Below are positions 7,999-16,469 of a DNA stretch of 64,000 bases, piece by piece. The first letter of the stretch is position 1; each line of letters opens with the position of its first letter. Under the pieces are notes generated by a model, which saw only the letters and a list, made by a program, of their open reading frames with translations, had not been told where the DNA came from and searched no databases. Source of the DNA: Eutrophocola sp965661105 (GTDB lineage Bacteria > Pseudomonadota > Gammaproteobacteria > Pseudomonadales > Pseudohongiellaceae); NCBI GenBank assembly GCA_965661105.1, contig CBFICR010000005.1:1-64000 (forward strand), read 5' to 3'. The translations under genes and the position numbers were made by a program.

Positions 7999-9150
7999 TC
8001 AATCCCCGCTCATCTGCATTTTTAATTGCCTTGCTGCCATTGCCAGCCCGCCATCCCCGCCATCAATAAAATGCAAGTGTCCACCCTGTTGTGTGGTTTC
8101 CACAAAACAGGTCATTAAAGCCTGATCGGAAGAAAACAGACCGTAATAAAGTATTCCTTCCTGATAACTTCTTTCCAGAATGCGCTTCAGACCTTCCATC
8201 TCGTCAACGGAACAATCCATAATCAGGCGCAAGGTATCATCAAATTTCCGAAAATCACTGTGACGACTAACGGAGCCCAGATAATTTTTGGCATCAAAGG
8301 CATGTGGGACAGGGTTTATCCGGTATTTAAAAATCAACACCGCCAGAACAACATCTATAACCCTGGCCAGGAAAGACTTGCTAAACCACGAACGGTGATA
8401 CATTGATTCTTCTGCCAGTGCCTGTGACATGGATTTGTACTTTGTCAGATTATTCAGAACGGGATTGGTCTCGGAAATCTCGCGCCCCAGAATCAATCTG
8501 AATTTACTAATCAGTTCCTGGTAAACATCCAACGCACCAATATCCCGCGCCATCACCAGGAGGCTGACTACCTGTCCTTTTTTCGAGGGTATCGGGCTCC
8601 AGCGACATGACAAGCCAGCAAGACTATCCAGTTCTTCTTTTACTTCAGCAATTGCATACTTTTCATATTCGCGCTTTGCCAGCTTATCTGCCTCGGCAAG
8701 ACCGCCACCACGAAAAAGCGCAATAAATTTTTGTTCTGTAATTTCAAGCTTGGCTATCAGAATATCGTAGTGATTATTTCGAATCTCCTGAACAGGAATA
8801 ATGGCAACACGAAGCTCCAGACCAAAGTTAGCCAAAGAAAGGTTTTGTAGTTTTCCCAGCTGTTCAGAAACCGCAGCAACATCATCGCGGTGAATGCAAA
8901 GGCTGGCGCCGTCACCACCAAACACGAAGGGAATATTCTGACTTTTAATTGAAAGCATGGTCTGGGTAATACTGGCAGCGCCGATCAGGTTTACTTCCCT
9001 GTAAAACCCATCATCAATCGCCTTTGTCGAGTTGCGAATATCTGCGACCACGACAAGCCAGTCTTCCGGCAAGGCATGATAGATTTCCTTGCGGGTGAAT
9101 TCCTCAAAATGCCCAAAGGGAATGAGTTTGCTATAGAAGTCTTTTGACAT
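7999..9150 (-). CDS. DUF3095 family protein
   Basis: This 383-residue cytoplasmic protein belongs to a family of unknown function. The segment DWLVVVADIRNSTKAIDDG with VFGGDGASLCIHRDD recalls the metal- and nucleotide-binding core of class III nucleotidyl cyclases, so a relation to cyclases is possible but unproven. The start is the ATG at 9150; the longer frame from 9261 would overlap the end of lptG. The ribosome site is weak. It follows lptG on the same strand, 82 bases away, and may be the last gene of that unit. Confidence 0.75.
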   Translation of the reverse strand: MSKDFYSKLIPFGHFEEFTRKEIYHALPEDWLVVVADIRNSTKAIDDGFYREVNLIGAASITQTMLSIKSQNIPFVFGGDGASLCIHRDDVAAVSEQLGKLQNLSLANFGLELRVAIIPVQEIRNNHYDILIAKLEITEQKFIALFRGGGLAEADKLAKREYEKYAIAEVKEELDSLAGLSCRWSPIPSKKGQVVSLLVMARDIGALDVYQELISKFRLILGREISETNPVLNNLTKYKSMSQALAEESMYHRSWFSKSFLARVIDVVLAVLIFKYRINPVPHAFDAKNYLGSVSRHSDFRKFDDTLRLIMDCSVDEMEGLKRILERSYQEGILYYGLFSSDQALMTCFVETTQQGGHLHFIDGGDGGLAMAARQLKMQMSGD

Positions 9151-9232
9151 GCCCGAATCACAGCATCCTTGTTTGCACCGGCGCAGCTTTATAGCTGTTA
9201 CCGGCGGAAAAAATAAAAAACATGTGAGCCTG

Positions 9233-10312
9233 TTAGCTTGCGCGCCTGAGTAAGGCCGCACCCAGCAATAGACAGAATATTATCGGAGCGCTAACCGCAA
9301 ACAGAGGGTTTAACTGGTATACCAGACTTACTGTGCTGAGCAGGTTTTGTAGCAGGTAAAAAACAATGCCAAAACAAATTGCAGTAAACACCTTGGAACC
9401 CATGGTAGCAGAGCGCAAGGGACCAAAAATAAATGACACGGCCACAATAACCAATGCGGCAGTGGTCATGGGTTGTAATACCTTTTTCCAAAAAGAAAGA
9501 AAATAAGCGCTTCCATCCTGGCCCTGATTTTCAAAACGGCGGGCATAACGATAAAGGTCAGATATCGACATTTTATCCGGATCAATAATCAGTACCTTTA
9601 ACAGATCAGGATTCAGGTTCACATCCCATTTTTTTTCTGCAAACACATCGACCTGTGACCCGGCCTGCCCCTGCGTATTGTTATAGGTAATTTCTGTGCC
9701 GCTATCCAGCAGCCAGTAGCCACCCGATTCGTTCTGAAAGCGGGCACTTTCAGCATTCACCTGTGCCGCCAGAGTTTGCTGCTCAGTAAAGGAATAAATA
9801 CTGATGCCATGCAGCACGCCATCGGGGTCAATGGCATTGAAATGCATAAACTCATTTCTGTCTCTTTGCCAGTGTCCATAACGGGAAAGTGCAACCTGCT
9901 CTCCGCGCGCCAGGGCCCGGTCAAGTTCTCCCTGAAGTTCCAGTTTGGGAGCGACAAATTCACCCAGCAGTAAACCCGCTACCATAACAATAATAGCCGG
10001 CTTCATTACAGCCCATACGATGCGCATTACTTTTACGCCAGAGGCCTGCAATATCACCAGTTCATTAGCCGAAGCGAGAATCCCCAGGCCAACAAGCGAG
10101 CCAATCAGAGCAGTCATGGGCAACAGTTCATAGATATGCCGCGGAAAAACAAACAACACATAGCGCATGGCATCGACACTGGAATAATTCCCATCGGTTT
10201 CACCAATTTCATCCACCAGAGCGAATACCAGGTCAAGTCCTGCCAGCACAAACAAAACTACCAGCATGGCTAACAGCACCTGGTTTTTTATGTAACGATC
10301 TATTTTTGTCAT
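9233..10312 (-). CDS. lptG: LPS export ABC transporter permease LptG
   Basis: This inner-membrane permease, with LptF and the LptB ATPase, extracts lipopolysaccharide for passage along LptC-A-D. The 359-residue form starts MTKIDRYIKNQVLLAMLVVLFVL at the ATG at 10312 and has three N-terminal helices, a periplasmic beta-jellyroll region (about 130-260) and three C-terminal helices. The longer frame from 10594 overlaps lptF and is rejected. The ATG overlaps the lptF stop by four bases (ATGA), so the two are translationally coupled. The lptF-lptG order divergent from pepA is the standard gammaproteobacterial arrangement. Confidence 0.92.
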   Translation of the reverse strand: MTKIDRYIKNQVLLAMLVVLFVLAGLDLVFALVDEIGETDGNYSSVDAMRYVLFVFPRHIYELLPMTALIGSLVGLGILASANELVILQASGVKVMRIVWAVMKPAIIVMVAGLLLGEFVAPKLELQGELDRALARGEQVALSRYGHWQRDRNEFMHFNAIDPDGVLHGISIYSFTEQQTLAAQVNAESARFQNESGGYWLLDSGTEITYNNTQGQAGSQVDVFAEKKWDVNLNPDLLKVLIIDPDKMSISDLYRYARRFENQGQDGSAYFLSFWKKVLQPMTTAALVIVAVSFIFGPLRSATMGSKVFTAICFGIVFYLLQNLLSTVSLVYQLNPLFAVSAPIIFCLLLGAALLRRAS

Positions 10313-11382
10313 CTGTTTACAAACCCGGGAATCGACAATCCACTTAACCTGTCTGAAAATAACAACCAACCCAGAAATGCAAACAGGCCATGCACCCACC
10401 ATAATCCCGGGAAGGCAGGAATATCCCCTTCCGCCAACAGATCTCTGCTCACCAGCAACAGACCAAAATAAAGAATGTAGAGAAATACAGCCGGCACCAT
10501 TTTTGCGAATCTCCCCTGCCGGGGACTGACCCGACTCAGTGGCACTGCCATCAACGTAAGTATTGGTATGATCAGCACCAGTGAAATTCGCCATTGCAAT
10601 TCAGCACTATGGGAGGTTTCTGTGGAATGCCAAAGCGCGCTTGTCGTCATTGCCCGTTCGGCGACGGCAACGTCGATGGTTATTTCACGCGCGGGAATTC
10701 TCACCCCCATTTCCTCAAACCGCGTTAACTGCATGGTATTAGCACCGGTGGCTTTTTCTGAAATGGAGCCTTCAGTAAAAAGTACGAAGCGCCCGCCTTC
10801 CTCGTCCTCTGTGGGAATAGCGGTATTGGCCACGGTAATACGCCCGGTTTCGCTTTCATGCATAAAAACATTCTGCATCTGCTCATCAACGATATCTTCG
10901 GTATAGGTAGTGCGCTGACCCCGGGAAATATTCTGAAACAAGCCAGGCACCATGACATCAAACTCATTCAGTTCTTTTTGCGCTTCCAGTAATTTATCGG
11001 TGTTCACCAGGCCCATTGGCGTGAGCATGAAACAAAGTATGGCAACAGTTATGGCAACCAGTGTTGACGAGATAAAAGTCATGCCCAGCAAACGACGCCT
11101 GCTAAGGCCACAGGCAGATAGCACTGTCATTTCGTTATCTGCATACATACGACCATAGGCCAACAATATGCTGAGTAGCAGCGCCAGTGGCAGTATCAGC
11201 TGAATAAATTCAGGAATACGGTATGTCATCAACAGGGCCAGAATTGCCGGATCAATTTCTCCCTGGGAAGCCTGGCCCAGGTATTTAAGAAATCGTCCCA
11301 GCACAACAACGGCAAGTAGTATGAATGTCGTCGCAGCTGTAACCTGAAGAATCTGGCGTGTCAGATAGCGTGAAATAATCAT
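10309..11382 (-). CDS. lptF: LPS export ABC transporter permease LptF
   Basis: Partner of LptG in the LptB2FG lipopolysaccharide extractor. The 357-residue form begins MIISRYLTRQILQVTAATTFILLAVVVLGRF at the ATG at 11382. It has the Lpt family layout of N-terminal helices, a periplasmic jellyroll (about 130-260) and C-terminal helices. The ribosome site region is unusual: the ATG is preceded by a run of C residues (agaatcccccc), with TACACT 13 bases upstream as a possible -10. The frame could extend to 11457, but conservation begins at MIISRYL. It is divergent from pepA. Confidence 0.92.
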   Translation of the reverse strand: MIISRYLTRQILQVTAATTFILLAVVVLGRFLKYLGQASQGEIDPAILALLMTYRIPEFIQLILPLALLLSILLAYGRMYADNEMTVLSACGLSRRRLLGMTFISSTLVAITVAILCFMLTPMGLVNTDKLLEAQKELNEFDVMVPGLFQNISRGQRTTYTEDIVDEQMQNVFMHESETGRITVANTAIPTEDEEGGRFVLFTEGSISEKATGANTMQLTRFEEMGVRIPAREITIDVAVAERAMTTSALWHSTETSHSAELQWRISLVLIIPILTLMAVPLSRVSPRQGRFAKMVPAVFLYILYFGLLLVSRDLLAEGDIPAFPGLWWVHGLFAFLGWLLFSDRLSGLSIPGFVNR

Positions 11383-11564
11383 AGGGGGGATTCTAGTGTA
11401 TCGCTCAGGGCACAGCCACCTGTATGATGGCTGTCTGTCCATAATGCGAAACAGCACTCCCCCATTGATGCATAAGGGAGACAGTCTTTTGATATATGTC
11501 AGCGGCCAGAGTAAAATTTTACTTTCACCGTCTTCCTCTCAATTTTTTTAAAAACGGAACCTTT

Positions 11565-13046
11565 ATGAATTTCACAATCAAGACTGCTGTACTCCAGAAT
11601 ATTTCCACTTCTTGCATGATCCTTGGTGTCTACCAGAACAAGGCATTACCCGAAGTGAGTGCAGAAGTGAACAAGCTGACGCACCGGTCCCTGGGAAATA
11701 TTATTGAAGCTGGGGATATCAGTGGCAAAATCGGGCAAAGCCTGCTCATTCATAACCCGGAGGGGGTGCGGGCAAAACGACTTTTACTGGTAGGTCTGGG
11801 CAAAAAAGGTGAACTTGATCTGAAAAAATTTATCAAGATTATCAACAGTGTGGCAGAGGGACTGAAGAAATATGCCCTGACTGATGCACTGGATACCCTG
11901 ATCAATTTGCCAGTCAAGGATGCCGGTACCGAGAAGTGCGGCCAATTGCTGGCCCAGATCCTGCAAAACAGTGTCTATCGATATACCCAGACCAAATCCA
12001 AGAAAGGCAGTAAGCCTGAACTTAAGAAAGTTGATCTCTATCTGGTGGATAAAACCCAACGCACCAGGCTCAGGAAATCACTTGATACCGGTTCTGCAGT
12101 CGCCGAGGGCATGGCGCTGACTCGTGAAATGGGTAATCTGCCCGGTAATATCTGTACCCCAACTTATCTGGGTGAACAGGCCCAGTTGCTGGCGAAACGC
12201 AATAAGCTGTTAAAAACCAAAGTGTTGTCAGAAGCCCAGATGCGCCGACTTGGCATGGGTTCCCTGCTTTCTGTCGGTAATGGCAGCGATGAAAACTCTG
12301 CCCTGATCGTCATGGAATATAACGGAACCAGTGAAAAAACCAAACCGAATGTGATCGTCGGCAAGGGAATCACTTTTGATACCGGAGGCATCAGCCTGAA
12401 ACCCGGCGCAGGCATGGATGAAATGAAATTTGATATGTGCGGCGCTGCCAGTGTCCTTGGCACCATGGCCGCATTGTGCGCCCTGAAACCGAAGATTAAT
12501 GTTGTGGGAGTTATCGCCAGCGCTGAAAACATGCCCAGTGGTCGGGCTACCAAACCTGGCGACATTGTAACCAGCATGTCAGGCCAGACTATTGAAGTAC
12601 TCAATACCGATGCCGAAGGCAGGCTGGTACTGTGTGATGCCCTGACCTATGTAGAAAGATATAAACCCAAATCTGTTATCGATATTGCCACGCTGACCGG
12701 TGCCGTAATCGTTGCCCTTGGTTCAGTCGTCAGTGGCGTGATGAGTAACAATGATGAATTGGCTGACAAGCTTTACCAGACCGGCCTTGATATCAATGAT
12801 CCGGTATGGCGACTGCCAATCTGGGATGAATACCAGGAGCAACTGGACAGTAATTTTGCCGATATTGCGAATATCGGTGGCCCCAAAGCCGGCAGTATTA
12901 CCGCAGCGTGCTTCCTGTCACGCTTTACCAAGAAATATCCCTGGGCCCATCTTGATATCGCTGGTACAGCCTGGTTACAGGGTAAGCAAAAAGGCGCTAC
13001 CGGCAGGCCGGTGCCACTGCTGGTAGAGTACCTGTTAAATAACTGA
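11565..13046 (+). CDS. pepA: Leucyl aminopeptidase (M17)
   Basis: This 493-residue cytosolic zinc/manganese aminopeptidase releases N-terminal residues from peptides; in E. coli it also binds DNA in Xer recombination and carAB control. The catalytic half has VGKGITFDTGGISLKPG (lysine and metal ligands, near 265), a metal-binding Asp in MKFDMCGAASV, and the signature NTDAEGRLVL near 347. The ATG at 11565 has GGAAC upstream and matches the family start; the longer frame from 11496 is not conserved. It heads the usual pepA-holC-valS order, here interrupted after holC. Confidence 0.93.
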   Translation: MNFTIKTAVLQNISTSCMILGVYQNKALPEVSAEVNKLTHRSLGNIIEAGDISGKIGQSLLIHNPEGVRAKRLLLVGLGKKGELDLKKFIKIINSVAEGLKKYALTDALDTLINLPVKDAGTEKCGQLLAQILQNSVYRYTQTKSKKGSKPELKKVDLYLVDKTQRTRLRKSLDTGSAVAEGMALTREMGNLPGNICTPTYLGEQAQLLAKRNKLLKTKVLSEAQMRRLGMGSLLSVGNGSDENSALIVMEYNGTSEKTKPNVIVGKGITFDTGGISLKPGAGMDEMKFDMCGAASVLGTMAALCALKPKINVVGVIASAENMPSGRATKPGDIVTSMSGQTIEVLNTDAEGRLVLCDALTYVERYKPKSVIDIATLTGAVIVALGSVVSGVMSNNDELADKLYQTGLDINDPVWRLPIWDEYQEQLDSNFADIANIGGPKAGSITAACFLSRFTKKYPWAHLDIAGTAWLQGKQKGATGRPVPLLVEYLLNN

Positions 13047-13091
13047 TTCATCAGTTTATCTGGATATATGCAAAATTAACTGACAAAGCCC

Positions 13092-13529
13092 ATGACCCAG
13101 GTCGATTTTTATCTTCTTCAGCAACCCGCCCAGGAACAGCGCATGGTTTTTGCCTGCCGCCTGTGTGAAAAAGCCATGAATCAGGGGATGAAGATCTATA
13201 TCCATACCGACTCTGAAAAGCTTGCCCAGGATATGGACGATTTACTCTGGAGTTTCAGGCCGGAAAGTTTTGTTCCCCACGCCATTGTCGGCATTGATGA
13301 AGACCTTGATGCCGATGAGGAGATTCCGGTATTTATCGGCTTTGGGTCAACCTGCGATGTCAGCGCCACACTGTTGATCAATTTGAGCGAGGGAATTCCA
13401 GCGTTTCATGAGCAGTTTGAAAGAATTGCCGAAATTGTTCCCAATGAGGAAGCCGCAAAACGTAATTTGCGCGAGCACTGGAATACCTATAAAGGCAAAG
13501 GATACGAACTCAAACATCACACCCTTTAG
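13092..13529 (+). CDS. holC: DNA polymerase III chi subunit
   Basis: HolC (145 residues) links the clamp-loader complex, through psi, to single-stranded DNA binding protein. The family features are MTQVDFYLLQQPAQEQRMVFACRLCEKAMNQG, the segment KIYIHTDSEKLAQDMDDLLWSF, and FVPHAI. It follows pepA by 45 bases as in many gammaproteobacteria, but valS, normally next, is 4.6 kb further on because an exporter operon intervenes. Confidence 0.92.
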   Translation: MTQVDFYLLQQPAQEQRMVFACRLCEKAMNQGMKIYIHTDSEKLAQDMDDLLWSFRPESFVPHAIVGIDEDLDADEEIPVFIGFGSTCDVSATLLINLSEGIPAFHEQFERIAEIVPNEEAAKRNLREHWNTYKGKGYELKHHTL

Positions 13530-13649
13530 GTCTTTTCTCCCTGATATCGCCGATCCGGCAAGTAAAGGTCTCTGCGTCAATAGACAGGAAACTCTCGGTG
13601 AAAGGATAAAGCTATCACAAAAGCATTTTAATACTGAAATGTTTCTCAC

Positions 13650-13655
13650 TATAGT
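13650..13655 (+). promoter_or_regulatory. Possible -10 element of the ABC/HlyD/TolC operon
   Basis: TATAGT lies 34 bases before the ABC start codon; the upstream region has no good -35 match. A strong GAGGAG ribosome site stands between it and the ATG at 13689. The 159-bp gap after holC is the only place for an operon promoter. Confidence 0.3.
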
Positions 13656-13688
13656 GCCGCCTGTTTTTGTATTTGAGGAGTTGGATTA

Positions 13689-15344
13689 ATGAGTTCCCAT
13701 GACCATTCTTTACCCGGCGTGACTGAATTCAGGGCAATGTTTTTTCGCCTGCTTGGCCCGGAACAGCGCTTTTACAAACTGGTACTAATCTACAGCCTCG
13801 CTATCAGTCTGCTGACACTGGCTATTCCCATTTCAGTGCAAACACTGATTGATACCATTGCCAATATCGGACTGGTTAGGGCCATCGTAGTTATTTCATT
13901 GATGCTGTTCGGCTTGCTGCTTTTTTCAGGCATTCTTTATGCCTTTCGCGCTTACATCATGGAACTCTTCAACCGCAAAATTTTTATCCGCATTGCCTCT
14001 GAAATGGCATTGGGTGCCGTTGCTGCACGCGAATCCGGCACCGATGAGAGAAAACGTCTGGCACTGTTCAATCGTTTTTTTGACATCATGACCCTGAAGA
14101 AAAATGTCCCCAATATTATTACCAACGGTTTTTCACTGATTCTTCAGGCCATTATCGGTTTTATCGTGGTGTCCCTTTATCATCTGTATTTTTTCCTGTT
14201 CTCCATGGTACTGGTGTTTCTGCTACTGATCGTCTGGAAACTGTGGGGCTGGAAAGCTATCCAGACCGGCTTTTTACTGTCCGAAGCAAAGTATGAAACC
14301 GCAGACTGGCTACAAACCCTCAGTATCAGCCTGCGCGACTTCAAGGCCACCGGCAACATTGAGTACATCCTTGAAGAATTTAACGAGGTAGTGAATCACC
14401 ATGTGGATGAGCAGGAGAAACATTTTGGCTATACCTTTAAACAACTGCTCAGTTTCCTGTTTATTAATGCCCTGGCAAGTGCGGCTTTTCTGGGCATGGG
14501 TGGCTGGCTGGTTATCCAGGGTCAGCTCACGCTGGGCCAGTTGGTGGCAGCAGAATTAATTATGATGGCAATATTTGCCGGCCTGCCTATGCTGGCAGGC
14601 TACCTGGGTTATTTTTATGACATCTGTGCCGCTGTTGAGGAAATCAGTCGCTTTGAGCAACTGCCCCAGGAAACCATCAAAATCATTGATGACAATCACC
14701 TGCATAAAGAAACCCGGGAAATAAAGTTCGACAATGCCGGCTATGGCGACAGCAAAACCCAGGACAAGGTCACCCTGAATATAGTCGTAAGTCCGGGCGA
14801 GATTTTACGTACCTGGAGTGACAGCCAGCGTGTCCGTGATCTCTTCAAGAGTTCTATTATCGGAAATATTTTCCCGGTACGCGGCGAAGTGTATTACGGC
14901 AATATGTCGACCCATGAACTCAATCCGTTTGAATTACGTAAAGACATCAAGGTGGTGGATCGGGCCAGTGTCATCCCTGGCAGTATTCGGCACTACCTTT
15001 TGTTTTCAAACCCCAAGGCCCAGCAATCGAAAATCCGTGATGCTCTGGATGTGTTAGGACTGGCTCCGGTGATAGATAAAATGCCTATGGGGCTGGACTC
15101 ACTGGTCAGTGCTGACGGCTGGCCTCTCAGCCTTGAGCAATGTCTGCGCCTGAAGCTGGCGGCAGTCACGCTGGCAGAGCCGGCAGTGGTTGTTCTGGAC
15201 CAGATCGCTGATCTGGTGAACGGAGAAACCCTGATCAATTATATTGAATATTTGAAAACGATTAATACCAGCGTGATCTACTTTACCAAGCGCGATGATA
15301 TTGCGCTGTTTACTCGTACACTTGACCTGGAATCAGGGAGCTAA
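13689..15344 (+). CDS. ABC exporter-like protein with degenerate ATPase domain
   Basis: The first 330 residues form a six-helix type I exporter transmembrane domain (YSLAISLLTLAIPISVQTLIDTIANIG, later FLGMGGWLVIQGQLTLGQLVAAELIM). The C-terminal 210 residues align in order with a nucleotide-binding domain, but the motifs are lost. The Walker A position near 375 reads WSDSQRVRDLF instead of GxxGxGKS/T. The signature near 480 reads LSLEQ, and the Walker B ends VVVLDQ with Gln for the catalytic Glu. The H-loop region reads YFTKRDD. ATP hydrolysis is therefore unlikely. HlyD-like and TolC-like genes follow directly, as in type I secretion loci. It may need a separate ATPase subunit or serve as a scaffold. 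The start has a GAGGAG site. Confidence 0.85.
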   Translation: MSSHDHSLPGVTEFRAMFFRLLGPEQRFYKLVLIYSLAISLLTLAIPISVQTLIDTIANIGLVRAIVVISLMLFGLLLFSGILYAFRAYIMELFNRKIFIRIASEMALGAVAARESGTDERKRLALFNRFFDIMTLKKNVPNIITNGFSLILQAIIGFIVVSLYHLYFFLFSMVLVFLLLIVWKLWGWKAIQTGFLLSEAKYETADWLQTLSISLRDFKATGNIEYILEEFNEVVNHHVDEQEKHFGYTFKQLLSFLFINALASAAFLGMGGWLVIQGQLTLGQLVAAELIMMAIFAGLPMLAGYLGYFYDICAAVEEISRFEQLPQETIKIIDDNHLHKETREIKFDNAGYGDSKTQDKVTLNIVVSPGEILRTWSDSQRVRDLFKSSIIGNIFPVRGEVYYGNMSTHELNPFELRKDIKVVDRASVIPGSIRHYLLFSNPKAQQSKIRDALDVLGLAPVIDKMPMGLDSLVSADGWPLSLEQCLRLKLAAVTLAEPAVVVLDQIADLVNGETLINYIEYLKTINTSVIYFTKRDDIALFTRTLDLESGS

Positions 15345-15347
15345 AGA

Positions 15348-16469
15348 ATGAGTGATCGTATCAGCAAAAATGAGCAAGCCCAGAAATTTACTTTCCAGAA
15401 ATCCCTGGACTCAAAGTACCTTGGTCACTTGTCCTGCCTGAGCCGGATTATAACGCCGGTACCGTTAAGGGTTATTGCCTGGACATTACTCACGGGCTTG
15501 CTGGTAAGCGCATTGACCCTGACGTATACCCCATGGGTGCAGACAACCTCGGGCATGGGAAAAGTGACTACCATGAATCCCCGTGATCGTGTGCAAACCA
15601 TTAACGCCGTTGTCGCCGGACGTATTGCGCAATGGTATGTAAACGATGGTAATACCGTGAAGCAAGGCGACCCCATCGTGCAGATCCAGGATGTCGACAA
15701 CAATCTGGTGTCCAGGCTTGAGGCCCAGTTAGCGGCCGCCGAACTTAAATATCAAGCCACTACCGAAGCCGTGAATACCGCCATAATCGATTACGAAAGA
15801 AAGGAAACGCTGTTCAATGAAGGCCTGGCATCGCGTTATGAATATGAACAGGCACGCATCAAGGTCCAGGAATTACGCGCCAGTGAGCAGGATGCCGCTG
15901 CCAGCCTGAATGGGGCGAAAACAAACCTTTCGCGCCAGGGTAGCCAGCTCATCACCGCCCCAAGAGACGGGACTATTATTCAGGTGGAAGCCGGTGATCT
16001 GGCGACGATTGTCAGTGCCGGAGCCCCCCTTGCCACCTTTATGCCAGCTAACGCAGAACGTGCCGCCGAAATATATATCGACGGCAGGGATATCGGCCTG
16101 GTGACCCCCGGTCGACAGGTACGTCTTGAATTTGAAGGCTGGCCGGCGTTTCAGTTCAGCGGTGTTCCCAACCATGCTATTGGCACGTTTGCCGGTGAAG
16201 TGGTTTTCGTCGAACCCAGCGCCAGAGCCAATGGCACTTTCCGCGTACTGGTAAAAGAACCTGTCACTGCCCATGACTGTCTTGGCAATGAAGGTCCTGA
16301 CTTTGGTCAGAACATGATCAATTGTAAATGGCCGCCGGAAAGCTATATTCGCCTGGGGGCCAATGTCCGTGGCTGGATCCTGCTGGATACTGTCTCACTT
16401 GGCTTTGAGTTCTGGCGCCTGTTAAATAATTTCCCTCCCGTCAACAACGCAATTAATGCAAGCCAATGA
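15348..16469 (+). CDS. HlyD-family membrane fusion protein
   Basis: This 373-residue periplasmic adaptor would bridge the inner-membrane ABC-like protein and the TolC-like channel. A cytoplasmic tail of about 40 residues precedes one transmembrane helix (VIAWTLLTGLLVSALTLTY). Then comes the lipoyl half-motif VAGRIAQWYVNDGNTVKQGDPIVQIQD, a short helical hairpin (about 125-190), and the second lipoyl half (LITAPRDGTIIQVEAGD). The beta-barrel region follows. It starts three bases after the ABC stop with a GGGAG-type ribosome site, and its stop overlaps the next start (ATGA). Confidence 0.9.
   Translation: MSDRISKNEQAQKFTFQKSLDSKYLGHLSCLSRIITPVPLRVIAWTLLTGLLVSALTLTYTPWVQTTSGMGKVTTMNPRDRVQTINAVVAGRIAQWYVNDGNTVKQGDPIVQIQDVDNNLVSRLEAQLAAAELKYQATTEAVNTAIIDYERKETLFNEGLASRYEYEQARIKVQELRASEQDAAASLNGAKTNLSRQGSQLITAPRDGTIIQVEAGDLATIVSAGAPLATFMPANAERAAEIYIDGRDIGLVTPGRQVRLEFEGWPAFQFSGVPNHAIGTFAGEVVFVEPSARANGTFRVLVKEPVTAHDCLGNEGPDFGQNMINCKWPPESYIRLGANVRGWILLDTVSLGFEFWRLLNNFPPVNNAINASQ

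Noticed and set aside
10313..10594. N-terminal extension of LptG to 10594
   Set aside because: It would overlap lptF by nearly 300 bases, and the ATG at 10312 fits the family start and the ATGA overlap.
13408..13689. A 93-codon frame overlapping the end of holC and the gap before the ABC gene
   Set aside because: It starts out of frame inside holC, is not supported by a ribosome site, and its peptide looks like translated intergenic DNA.
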